64,000 nt of DNA from Halarsenatibacter silvermanii (GTDB lineage Bacteria; Bacillota; Halanaerobiia; Halanaerobiales; Halarsenatibacteraceae). Of this stretch, positions 26,277 through 34,629 are shown one piece after another. The notes below the pieces were generated by a model. It did not search any database, was not told where the DNA came from, and was given only the letters and a program-made list of their open reading frames with translations. The DNA is taken from the NCBI RefSeq assembly GCF_900103135.1, contig NZ_FNGO01000008.1, forward strand, positions 1 to 64,000, in the 5' to 3' direction. Position 1 is the first letter of the stretch. Every line of letters begins with the position of its first letter. The position numbers and the translations under genes were made by a program.

Positions 26277-27881
26277 GTGTATACCGATGACATGCGGGAG
26301 CTCATAAAAAAAGTTGAAAAAACCCGTCCGGAAAGAATCGGCCAGGAATACCCCAGAATGAAACCGGAGGAAAGAGATGAAGTGCTCAACAAATATCATC
26401 CCGATTACAGCGATGAGGGTTTCAAAGATATCGAGCTGGGAGTCAATAAAGGAGACAAAGCTCCGATAGAGCTGGCTGAAGAACTTGAATCTCATAGTTT
26501 TGTAGACCTGGAAGCGGTCAAACAAAAAGAAATTGAAGAAGAATACGATGTTTTGATTATCGGCGGAGGAGGAGCAGGAGCAGCTGCTGCTCTGGAGGCA
26601 GAAGAACAGGGAGCAGATGTTCTGCTGGCAACCAAGCTTCGTTTTGGCGATGCTAACACTATGATGGCTCAGGGAGGCATACAGGCCGCCGATAAACCGG
26701 ATGACAGTCCGGCCCGTCATTTTCTGGACGTGATCGGGGGCGGACATTACGAGAACGTTCGTGAACTGGTTCGAGCTCTGGTCGAAGATGCCCCCGGGGT
26801 GATCGACTGGCTGGAAGATTACGGTGTGATGCTTGATAAGCTCGAAGATGGAGAGATGATGACCACTCATGGCGGAGGAACCAGCCGGGAAAGGATGCAT
26901 GCGGCCCGGGATTACACCGGAGCAGCTATAATGCGGGCCTTAAGGGATGAAGTCCGCAGCCGCGATATTGACATAAAGGAGTTTAATCCGGCCGTGGAAA
27001 TTATGCTCGATGATGAGGATAGAGCCTCCGGAGCGGTGCTTTATAACCTGGAAACTAAAACTTATTCTCTGATTGCAGCCAGCACAGTCGTTATAGCTGC
27101 CGGTGGATCGGGCCGACTCCATTTTCAGGGCTTTCCCACTTCCAATCATTACGGCGCCACGGGCGATGGACTGGTGATGGGTTATAGAGCGGGAGCTGAG
27201 CTGATCTTTCCCGATACTCTGCAATATCATCCCACCGGGGCAGTATTCCCTCCCCAGATATACGGTTCACTGGTTACAGAAAAAGTAAGAGGGCTGGGAG
27301 CGACACCTATCAATGCTGAGGGAGAACAGTTTGTCTATCCGCTGGAGACCAGAGATGTAGAAGCTGCAGCACTTATAAGAGAATGTCAGGAGAAAATTAT
27401 GGGGATAGAAACTCCCATCGGCAAAGTTGGTGTATGGCTCGATACACCTCTTATAGAAGAGATCCATGGCAGCGGCACCATCAAGGATAGACTTCCTGCC
27501 ATGTTCCGTCAGTTTAAAAAATTCGGCATAAATATGAGTGAAGAGCCTATACTGGTTTATCCCACCCTGCATTATCAAAACGGGGGTCTGCTTATAGATG
27601 AATGGGGACAGTCAACAGTTGAAGATCTGTATGTAGCTGGAGAATCAGCCGGAGGCATCCATGGAAGCAATAGACTGATGGGGAATTCCCTGCTGGACAT
27701 CCTGGTTTTTGGAAGGCGGGCGGGAAGCCATGCCGGCGAAAAAAGCATCAGCCTGCAAAAACGCGCCTATAAGCTGGATCATGTTAAGAATTTCCAGCAG
27801 ACCATAAAAGAAAAGGGATTAAATCCTGAGGGTAAAACCTCTCCTATGCTGCTGCCTGAATACAGCCACGGGAGAGAATAA
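26277..27881 (+). CDS. Soluble fumarate reductase flavoprotein subunit
   Basis: A 534-residue FAD protein of the SdhA/FrdA/NadB family. An unusual extension of about 88 residues precedes the FAD fold (VLIIGGGGAGAAAAL, 92-106). Substrate residues are present: HPTG, the VTEKVRG loop, LHYQNGG and NRLMGNSL. The position of the covalent-FAD histidine of FrdA is Asn127 (ANTMMAQGG), so FAD should be bound without a covalent link. The C-terminal helical domain of SdhA is mostly missing, so the chain ends about 100 residues early. NadB (aspartate oxidase) is the alternative; the adjacent iron-sulfur subunit, no nadA/nadC, and fumarase downstream favour fumarate reduction. GTG 26277 follows AAAGGAGG. 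Confidence 0.85.
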   Translation: MYTDDMRELIKKVEKTRPERIGQEYPRMKPEERDEVLNKYHPDYSDEGFKDIELGVNKGDKAPIELAEELESHSFVDLEAVKQKEIEEEYDVLIIGGGGAGAAAALEAEEQGADVLLATKLRFGDANTMMAQGGIQAADKPDDSPARHFLDVIGGGHYENVRELVRALVEDAPGVIDWLEDYGVMLDKLEDGEMMTTHGGGTSRERMHAARDYTGAAIMRALRDEVRSRDIDIKEFNPAVEIMLDDEDRASGAVLYNLETKTYSLIAASTVVIAAGGSGRLHFQGFPTSNHYGATGDGLVMGYRAGAELIFPDTLQYHPTGAVFPPQIYGSLVTEKVRGLGATPINAEGEQFVYPLETRDVEAAALIRECQEKIMGIETPIGKVGVWLDTPLIEEIHGSGTIKDRLPAMFRQFKKFGINMSEEPILVYPTLHYQNGGLLIDEWGQSTVEDLYVAGESAGGIHGSNRLMGNSLLDILVFGRRAGSHAGEKSISLQKRAYKLDHVKNFQQTIKEKGLNPEGKTSPMLLPEYSHGRE

Positions 27882-28019
27882 CAGCTGTCTTTTGGAAAGG
27901 GGGGTGATATGCCATAAAAACTGTTTGAACGGTGAATACTGATACCGGTCCTGTGAAAATAATAGCTTTATCATCTGATCCAACCCGTACGACAAAAAAT
28001 TACAGCAGGAGGGTTAACT

Positions 28020-29474
28020 TTGACTGAAGAGAAAAGGCAAAATAACAGCAATAATGATAATGAAGCAGAACAGGTCAATTATAAGAGGTTGCTGGTTGCT
28101 ATAGCAGCAGGTGTTATAATCTGGCTGATGCCCACGCCTGAAGGGGTCACTCCGGAAGCCTGGCAGCTTTTCTCTATCTTTGTGGCCACAATTTTAGGCT
28201 TCATTTTGCGTCCTTTCCCCATGGGAGTTATAGCTTTTTTGGGAATAACCACTACAGTTATAACCAACACTTTAACAATAGATGAGGCTTTGAGCGGATT
28301 TGCCAACAGCACTATCTGGCTCATCGTAATTGCATTCTTTCTGGCGCGTGGTTTTATTAAAACCGGACTGGGTCGACGGATTTCCTATGTTTTCATCAAG
28401 AGGTTCGGTAAAAAGACGCTGGGGCTTTCTTATGCCCTGAACTTCAGCAACCTCGTTCTGGGTCCGACAATCCCCAGCAACACTTCCAGGGCTGGAGGAA
28501 TAGTCTTTCCGATTGTGCGTTCCATATGTGACACTTTCGATTCAAATCCCGACGATGGCACCGAAAGAAAAGTAGGATCTTTCCTGATGAAATCAGTTTT
28601 CCAGGGAGATCTGGCAGTTTGTGCCATGTTCATGACAGCGATGGCAGCCAATCCCTTGATCGTGGAATTTGCTTCGGATGTGGCGGGCATTCAGATAACC
28701 TGGACGAGATGGTTCACTGCAGCGCTGGTTCCAGGCCTGGCCACTCTTTTGATAGTGCCCTATGTAATCTATAAGATTTATCCTCCCGAAGTAAAAGAGA
28801 CACCCGAGGCTTCGGATATGGCGTCTGAAGAGCTGGATAAAATGGGCGCCTTAAAGACATCGGAAAAGTTCATGATGCTGACATTTATAGTAGTTCTGGT
28901 TCTCTGGATATTTGGCGAACAGCTGGGTGTGGGAGGAACGGCCGGTGGACTTATAGGTCTCTGCCTTCTGCTTCTCACCCGTGTTTTGAGCTGGGAAGAT
29001 ATAAAATCTGAAAAGGGAGCCTGGAATACACTTGTCTGGTTTGCCGCACTTGTCATGATGGCAGGTTATCTAAACGAACTGGGACTGGTCGACTGGTTCA
29101 CTGAATTTATGGGAGAAGTTGTGGCAGGCTGGCCGGGTATGATGGCCTTTTTGGTTCTGGCAGTTGTTTATTATTACAGCCATTACTTCTTTGCCAGTAT
29201 GACAGCACACATTACAGCCATGTACGGAGCCTTTTTAGGAGTATCGATAGCCGCAGGAGCTCCTCCGATGCTGGCTGCCCTTGTACTGGCATTCTTCAGC
29301 AATCTCTTTGCTTCTACAACTCATTATGGAACCGGCACCGCCCCGATTTATTTCGGAGCCGGATTTGTTCCCCAGAAGACCTGGTGGAAGACCGGCTTTA
29401 TGATATCCGTAATCCATATAATTTTATGGGTGACTATCGGTGGTGCCTGGTGGAAATTACTGGGACTCTGGTAA
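28020..29474 (+). CDS. DASS-family (SLC13/CitT-like) dicarboxylate transporter
   Basis: A 484-residue carrier with about twelve hydrophobic segments. It has both substrate hairpin signatures of the family: SNTSRAGGIVFP near residue 155 and the STTHYGTG stretch near 430. The DiT1/CitT/TtdT subgroup exchanges or co-transports C4-dicarboxylates, tartrate, citrate or 2-oxoglutarate. TTG 28020 follows AGGAGGG. Placement between fumarate reductase and fumarase suggests import of malate, fumarate or tartrate, perhaps in exchange for succinate. Substrate and coupling ion are inferred. Confidence 0.88.
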   Translation: MTEEKRQNNSNNDNEAEQVNYKRLLVAIAAGVIIWLMPTPEGVTPEAWQLFSIFVATILGFILRPFPMGVIAFLGITTTVITNTLTIDEALSGFANSTIWLIVIAFFLARGFIKTGLGRRISYVFIKRFGKKTLGLSYALNFSNLVLGPTIPSNTSRAGGIVFPIVRSICDTFDSNPDDGTERKVGSFLMKSVFQGDLAVCAMFMTAMAANPLIVEFASDVAGIQITWTRWFTAALVPGLATLLIVPYVIYKIYPPEVKETPEASDMASEELDKMGALKTSEKFMMLTFIVVLVLWIFGEQLGVGGTAGGLIGLCLLLLTRVLSWEDIKSEKGAWNTLVWFAALVMMAGYLNELGLVDWFTEFMGEVVAGWPGMMAFLVLAVVYYYSHYFFASMTAHITAMYGAFLGVSIAAGAPPMLAALVLAFFSNLFASTTHYGTGTAPIYFGAGFVPQKTWWKTGFMISVIHIILWVTIGGAWWKLLGLW

Positions 29475-29619
29475 AGCATAGTCTGTAAACAATAAGTCAA
29501 TAAAATCCACTCCGGAGAAAGCAAAGTTCGTCCGGGATTGGCAGCAAAAATGTTGATCCCGGGCGGAAGTTCCGGGGGGAGAGCTGTCAAAATACTTGCG
29601 GAAAGAGGAGGCATAAAAG

Positions 29620-30465
29620 ATGAGAAAAATAGAGGCGGAAAATATTATCAGTGAAGTTAAGCAGGCCTGCATCGAAGCCGCCTGTGATCTGCCCGAAGAT
29701 GTCGAGGCTGCTCTGCATGATGCGAAAGAAAAAGAAGAATCCGAGTTCGGACGTTACAGCCTGGATAACATCATCGAGAATTTTGAGCTGGCCCGGGAAG
29801 AGATGGTGCCTATGTGTCAGGACACCGGATTGGTCGTTGTTTATGCGACTATAGGAGAAGAGGTGCAAATCGAAGGGGGAACTCTGGTAGAGAGTATAAA
29901 CCAGGGAGTTAGCAGTGCTTACCGTGATCATCCACTGCGAAAATCAGTGGTCGAGGACCCTGTTTTTGACAGAGAAAATACTGAAGATAACACCCCGGCC
30001 ATTATCTATCCCCGGATAGTTGAGGGAGATGATTTCAAACTGGAAATACTGCCCAAAGGCGCAGGTAGTGAAAACATGGGTGATATAGCCATGCTCAAGC
30101 CCGCCGATGGCGTTGAAGGGGTGAAGGAATTTGTTATTGATACGGTAGTAAGTGCCGGAGGCAATCCCTGCCCGCCAGTTGTGGTAGGCGTCGGTATAGG
30201 AGGCACCATGGAAAAATCTACTATGCTGGCTAAAGAAGCTTTATCCCGGGAAATCGATTCCTCTAACCCTGATTCCCGTTATCAGGAACTTGAAGAGGAG
30301 ATTCTGGAGGAAATCAACAAATCAGGAGTGGGTCCTCAGGGGCTGGGAGGAAGAAATACCGCTCTTTCTGTCAATATCGAAACCCATCCCACTCATATAG
30401 CAACACTCCCGGTAGCTGTCAATCTGAACTGTCATGCCGCCCGTCACAAAATAGTCAAATTATAA
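29620..30465 (+). CDS. fumA: Class I fumarate hydratase, alpha subunit (or tartrate dehydratase alpha)
   Basis: A 281-residue iron-sulfur lyase subunit. The cluster ligands expected for split class I fumarases are seen: MCQDTG (near residue 67), the GNPCPP region (near 185) and LNCHAARH close to the C terminus. The enzyme hydrates fumarate to L-malate through a [4Fe-4S] cluster; the TtdAB tartrate dehydratase is a near twin, and sequence alone does not separate them reliably. It is followed 24 bases later by the beta subunit. ATG 29620 follows AGAGGAGGC. Confidence 0.9.
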   Translation: MRKIEAENIISEVKQACIEAACDLPEDVEAALHDAKEKEESEFGRYSLDNIIENFELAREEMVPMCQDTGLVVVYATIGEEVQIEGGTLVESINQGVSSAYRDHPLRKSVVEDPVFDRENTEDNTPAIIYPRIVEGDDFKLEILPKGAGSENMGDIAMLKPADGVEGVKEFVIDTVVSAGGNPCPPVVVGVGIGGTMEKSTMLAKEALSREIDSSNPDSRYQELEEEILEEINKSGVGPQGLGGRNTALSVNIETHPTHIATLPVAVNLNCHAARHKIVKL

Positions 30466-30489
30466 TCACCAGTCAGAGGAGGAATTAAT

Positions 30490-31041
30490 ATGTCCAGCGT
30501 TAAAGAAGTAGAAATCCCCCTGACCCAGCAGGATATAAATGAGCTCGAAGCTGGAGATCAGGTAAATCTTTCGGGAACAATTTATACAGCCAGAGATGCT
30601 GCTCACGACCGACTGCTCGATGATCTTGATTCAGATGATATGCCCATGGAGCTGGAAGGTTCGGTAATATACTATGTTGGACCCTGCCCGGCCAGAGACC
30701 ATCAGGTAATCGGCTCCTGCGGACCTACAACCAGTTATAGAATGGATCCTTTCACGCCCGGACTGATCGAAGAAGGTTTGAAAGGAATGATAGGTAAAGG
30801 GCCCAGAAGTGAAAAGGTCATAGAAAGCATGCAGGACAGAGCGGTTTACTTTGCAGCCATCGGTGGGGCCGCTGCTGTTATTGCCGATTCGGTGACTGAA
30901 GCGGAAGTTATAGCTTATCCCGATCTGGGAACCGAAGCGGTCAGAAGATTAGAAGTCGAACAATTTCCCTGTGTAGTGGCTATTGATGCCCGGGGTAATA
31001 ATCTCTATGAGACCGGAGTTGAAGAATACAGAGAAGAGTAA
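30490..31041 (+). CDS. fumB: Class I fumarate hydratase, beta subunit (or tartrate dehydratase beta)
   Basis: A 183-residue partner of the preceding gene. Hallmarks are LSGTIYTARDAAHDRL near the N terminus and the catalytic GSCGPTTSYRMDPF near residue 77. The alpha/beta pair forms the complete hydratase that aerobic enzymes carry as one chain. ATG 30490 follows AGAGGAGG. The next gene, a LarA-family racemase, starts 121 bases later. Confidence 0.92.
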   Translation: MSSVKEVEIPLTQQDINELEAGDQVNLSGTIYTARDAAHDRLLDDLDSDDMPMELEGSVIYYVGPCPARDHQVIGSCGPTTSYRMDPFTPGLIEEGLKGMIGKGPRSEKVIESMQDRAVYFAAIGGAAAVIADSVTEAEVIAYPDLGTEAVRRLEVEQFPCVVAIDARGNNLYETGVEEYREE

Positions 31042-31075
31042 AACTTCAACCGGCTATCCCGGCAGGTATATATTT

Positions 31076-31110
31076 CCCTGCGGTCCCTTTGCTGATTTAG
31101 GTCCGCAGGG
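31076..31110 (+). other. Imperfect hairpin between fumB and the larA homologue
   Basis: CCCTGCGG (31076-31083) pairs with CCGCAGGG (31103-31110), but the following sequence is only weakly T-rich. It may be a leaky terminator or an mRNA-stability element that sets the ratio of downstream genes. Confidence 0.35.
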
Positions 31111-31162
31111 ATTATAAGTCTTTGTATTAAAAATATTTTGATCCAGTGCAGGAGGGATAATC

Positions 31163-32425
31163 TTGAAATTTGAAATAGGTTATGGCAGGGAATCACTATC
31201 ATTCAATCTGGACTCACATAACCTGGCTGGCGAACTGACCCCCAAAAAATTTGATGTTTCTCTGACTGAAAAACAGGAGATAGAACAGGCGCTCGCCGGT
31301 CCGGTCGATTCAGATAAACTTTCAGAAATTGTCAGTCCTGGCGAAGAGGTTGTCATCATCACAAGCGATATCACGCGTCCACTTCCGAGCTATAAAATTC
31401 TCCCGACGGTTCTCAGAGAACTCGATCGGGGAGGAGTAAAAGATGAGGATATCCAGATTGTCTTTGCCACGGGGATTCATCGCGGACATTCTCAAAATGA
31501 ACAGCAGGAACTCGTGGGCAAAAACATTTACGAAAGGGTGGAGTGCATCGATAAAGATGAAGATGGCTGTGTAAACATCGGTGAAACAGAAGCCGGGACG
31601 CCGGTAGATATTTTTGAACCGGTGGTCAGAGCTGACAGAGTAATCTGCCTGGGCAACGTTGAATACCACTATTTTGCCGGCTACAGCGGCGGGGCTAAAG
31701 CTGTAATGCCCGGGGTATCTACAGCTGATGCTATAGAGAACAATCACAGTATGATGGTATCAGAAAAATCAGCATCAGGCAGGATGGAAGATAATCCGGT
31801 AAGAGAAGATATCGAAGAGATCAAAGATTTTCTTCATATAGATTTTATCGTCAATGTTGTCCTGGACGAAGAAAAAAGAATAGTCAAAGCCGCGGCCGGA
31901 GATCCTGTAAATGCTCACCGCGTATGCTGTGATTATCTGGACAGACATTACCGGATTAAAATTTCTGATCCTGCTGATACAGTCGTGGTATCTCCCGGGG
32001 GACATCCAAAAGATTTGAATCTTTATCAGGCTCAGAAGGCACTGGATAATGCCAGCAGAGCTGTCAAAGAGGGAGGAACTATAATTCTAGCTGCTTCCTG
32101 CTCAGAAGGTCTGGGAGAGGAGACATTCGCTAATTGGATGGAGGAGTCCGACTCTCCTGAAGAAATCATCGAGAAAATTCAACAGGATTTTCAGCTCGGC
32201 GGCCATAAAGCAGCGGCCATAGCAATGGTTCTGGAAAGATGTGAGGTTATTCTGGTTTCAGATATGGGAGATGATTACACAGAGAGTATATTCTTTACTG
32301 CTGCTGAGAGCATTTCTGAAGCTTTAGAGATGGCGTACAAAAAGGCTGAAGCCGAAGAGTCGGAAGTTTTGATAATGCCGTCCGGAGGCTCAACTCTTCC
32401 GGTGATTGACGGAGAAGAAGATTGA
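31163..32425 (+). CDS. Nickel-pincer LarA-family 2-hydroxyacid racemase (malate racemase candidate)
   Basis: A 420-residue protein of full LarA length. The residues used by lactate racemase are all present: SDITRP (Asp and Arg), TGIHR, the EYHYFAGYSGGAKAVMPG block with the cofactor-linked Lys, NHSMM, and LYQAQKA (Gln and Lys). The family swaps the alpha-hydrogen of lactate, malate and related hydroxyacids using a nickel pincer nucleotide, whose makers LarB, LarC and LarE are not in the window. Neighbouring fumarase and C4-dicarboxylate carriers point to malate rather than lactate. TTG 31163 follows AGGAGGG; the stop overlaps the next start. Confidence 0.88.
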   Translation: MKFEIGYGRESLSFNLDSHNLAGELTPKKFDVSLTEKQEIEQALAGPVDSDKLSEIVSPGEEVVIITSDITRPLPSYKILPTVLRELDRGGVKDEDIQIVFATGIHRGHSQNEQQELVGKNIYERVECIDKDEDGCVNIGETEAGTPVDIFEPVVRADRVICLGNVEYHYFAGYSGGAKAVMPGVSTADAIENNHSMMVSEKSASGRMEDNPVREDIEEIKDFLHIDFIVNVVLDEEKRIVKAAAGDPVNAHRVCCDYLDRHYRIKISDPADTVVVSPGGHPKDLNLYQAQKALDNASRAVKEGGTIILAASCSEGLGEETFANWMEESDSPEEIIEKIQQDFQLGGHKAAAIAMVLERCEVILVSDMGDDYTESIFFTAAESISEALEMAYKKAEAEESEVLIMPSGGSTLPVIDGEED

Positions 32426-33672
32426 TTTTGAGCCCCGAAATAATTACGCTTTTAATACTGCTCTCAGCCAGCATTCTTTTCTTTACGGAGGTTATCCCCA
32501 TACCGGTGACGGCCATGGCTGTTCCAGTCGCCTTAAGTCTTACAGGAATACTGGAATCTGAAGCTGCTTTTTCTTACTGGGGAAACCAGTGGGTTATGCT
32601 GTTTCTGGCCATGTTCATAGTGGGAGAAGGAGTATTCAGAACCGGTTTTGCCGGCTATATAGGTGAACGTATTTTGAGACTGGCCGGAGGCAGCTCGACC
32701 AGGTTTTTGATCCTGATAATGTTTGTTATCGGTATCATGTCGGCCTTTTTAAACAATACTGGAACAACAGCTGTTTTTCTGCCGATAGTGATTTCCATGA
32801 GCCACAAAAAGGGAATGAGTCCGCGAACGGTACTGATGCCGGTGGCATATGCGGCTTCGCTGGGCGGCACGATGACAGTTATAGGCACTCCCCCCAATGC
32901 TATTATCAACAGCACCCTGGAGACCTATTCGCTCGAAGCTTTTGGTTTTTTCGAATTTGCCCGTGTTGGAGGTGTGATGTTTGTAGCCGGGATTATCTTC
33001 CTGACTCTGGGAAAAAAATTTCTTCCTGAGGATGAGGAGTTTGAAGCTGACCCGGAAAGCCTCAACATCGACCGAGGGGAGATTCGTCATGATAAGATGA
33101 AAAGATCGATGGCTATATTGTTATTGGTCCTCGTGGCCATGATCACCGGTTTTATTTCTCTACTCACTGCAGCCATGCTGGGAGCGGTGCTGACCATAAT
33201 TTCAGGTTGTATAACGGTCGATGAGGCCTTTTCGGCCGTAAACTGGACTACGATATTTTTATTCGCCGGCATGCTTCCTCTGGGTACGGCCATGGAAAAG
33301 ACTGGCAGCGCCCTAATGATAGCGGAAGGAATAACCAGTTATGCCTCACATCCGCTTTTGATATTTGCGGCTATATTTCTGATCACAGTTTTTTTGACCA
33401 ACTTCATGTCCAATACAGCAACTTCGGCCCTTATGGCTCCTATAGGCATCGAAGTAGCGATGGCCGCCGGCATGAATCCGCATCCTTTGTTGCTGGGAGT
33501 GGCGATGGCTTCTTCATGCTGCTTTTTGACTCCAGTGGCCACGCCGCCAAATGCGCTGGTTTTGGGTCCGGCTGATTACAGCTTTATTGATTATTTGAAA
33601 ACCGGATGGATGCTGCAGATTATGGTGTTCATACTGGCGATGATATTTATACCGCTCTTTTTCCCTTTTTAA
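32422..33672 (+). CDS. SLC13/ArsB-superfamily anion permease
   Basis: A 416-residue membrane protein with about eleven hydrophobic segments and a central charged loop near residues 195-225. Two SLC13-type hairpins are visible: LNNTGTTAVFLP near 110 and SNTATSALMAP near 330, each followed by a proline-rich TPPNA motif (GTPPNAI, ATPPNAL). The substrate is probably a di- or hydroxycarboxylate, given its coupling to the racemase: the TTG start overlaps that gene's stop by four bases. A second TTG lies six bases downstream. It is distinct from the DASS carrier at 28020, so the locus has two acid transporters. Confidence 0.85.
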   Translation: MILSPEIITLLILLSASILFFTEVIPIPVTAMAVPVALSLTGILESEAAFSYWGNQWVMLFLAMFIVGEGVFRTGFAGYIGERILRLAGGSSTRFLILIMFVIGIMSAFLNNTGTTAVFLPIVISMSHKKGMSPRTVLMPVAYAASLGGTMTVIGTPPNAIINSTLETYSLEAFGFFEFARVGGVMFVAGIIFLTLGKKFLPEDEEFEADPESLNIDRGEIRHDKMKRSMAILLLVLVAMITGFISLLTAAMLGAVLTIISGCITVDEAFSAVNWTTIFLFAGMLPLGTAMEKTGSALMIAEGITSYASHPLLIFAAIFLITVFLTNFMSNTATSALMAPIGIEVAMAAGMNPHPLLLGVAMASSCCFLTPVATPPNALVLGPADYSFIDYLKTGWMLQIMVFILAMIFIPLFFPF

Positions 33673-33688
33673 TGAGCACCTAAAAAAA

Positions 33689-33832
33689 CTGGTTCTTCTT
33701 CAGAAACGTTGATGAAATTGCCATATATACTGGAAATTTTTTGCATCCCGGATCGGGTTCTCTGGCCAAAAACTGAACTCAAGCAGAACCAGCTTTTAAA
33801 ACTTTGCGGGCCCTATTCAGGGCCCTTTTTCT
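33689..33832 (+). other. Possible structured 3' RNA or small RNA
   Basis: CTGGTTCT (33689-33696) is complementary to AGAACCAG (33785-33792), which would close a domain of about 104 nt containing a small CCCG-GAT-CGGG hairpin; an intrinsic terminator follows at once. It could be a processed 3' UTR RNA or an sRNA. I see no clear promoter in front. Confidence 0.3.
33807..33832 (+). terminator. Intrinsic terminator closing the dicarboxylate locus
   Basis: GGGCCCT (33808-33814), 4-base loop, AGGGCCC (33819-33825), then TTTTTCTCTTTCTC. Confidence 0.85.
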
Positions 33833-34004
33833 CTTTCTCTTCGAAAGAATAATGTTATTTTGCAGGTAAAAGGCGATGGATATTTAATATATGAAAAGAA
33901 GACAAAATAAGTTATTAAACCAGACTCCCGGCATTTTACATAGGATGATATTTTAACAAGTCAAATTGAGATACCATCACCAATATTACAGGGGGGAAGA
34001 GGAC

Positions 34005-34598
34005 ATGGAAGTATATGTTGATGGAGAAAAGTGGAATGAAGATGTTTCAGGAGAAAATCTGCTGGATATTCTGGGCGATATAAAATGCTGTCTCGATGAA
34101 CTAATAATCGGCAGCCTGGAGGTCGACGGCGAAGAATATGACTGTAACTTGCCCGGTGATAATCCGGCCGCTTCCGATATTCAGGTGATAGAGATTGAAA
34201 CCAAAAAGCCGGTCGATATTGCCGAAAAGACATTTATGGATGTACAGTGCTATCTGCCGAGGGTCATAAGTGGATTTAAGTCCTCTTTAGAATCTTTAAA
34301 TGAGGGTGAAGAGAAGACAGGTTTTGATGAGCTGCATGAATCCGTAAAAGGACTTGAATGGTGTCTCGAGGTTATGGACAATTTAACACAATTAACCCGG
34401 GAAAGCGAGCTGGAAAATAAGTATCTGGAGATGAAAAAAGATTTGAATATCTATATCAATAAAATAACCAGAGAGGCAGGACAGCCCGGAACTGAAGAGG
34501 TAATAGAAGTACTGGATGAAGAACTTCTGGAGGCGCTGGAGGAACTGGAAGAACTGATTAGAAAGCTTGCCTGTCATTATTCAGGTCTGTGGGGCTGA
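34005..34598 (+). CDS. Unknown protein, MEVYV(D/N)GEK family (paralogue of 43734 gene)
   Basis: A 197-residue acidic cytosolic protein that I do not recognise. ATG 34005 is placed after GGGGGGAAGAGG; the longer frame from 33966 has no ribosome site. The N terminus MEVYVDGEKWNEDVSG and a later helical block (QCYLPRVISGFKSSLESL, then SVKGLEWCLEVMDNL) match the protein at 43734. The first 75 residues look like a small beta-grasp-like domain, the rest like a long helical bundle. It stands just before a two-component system, 31 bases apart, but shares no evident function with it. Confidence 0.78.
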   Translation: MEVYVDGEKWNEDVSGENLLDILGDIKCCLDELIIGSLEVDGEEYDCNLPGDNPAASDIQVIEIETKKPVDIAEKTFMDVQCYLPRVISGFKSSLESLNEGEEKTGFDELHESVKGLEWCLEVMDNLTQLTRESELENKYLEMKKDLNIYINKITREAGQPGTEEVIEVLDEELLEALEELEELIRKLACHYSGLWG

Positions 34599-34629
34599 CA
34601 AACTGAGTTTGATTGGAGAGTGAATTTTA

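Noticed and set aside
33966-34004. Longer start for the 34005 protein
   Set aside because: No ribosome site; the downstream ATG has one and matches the start of its paralogue.
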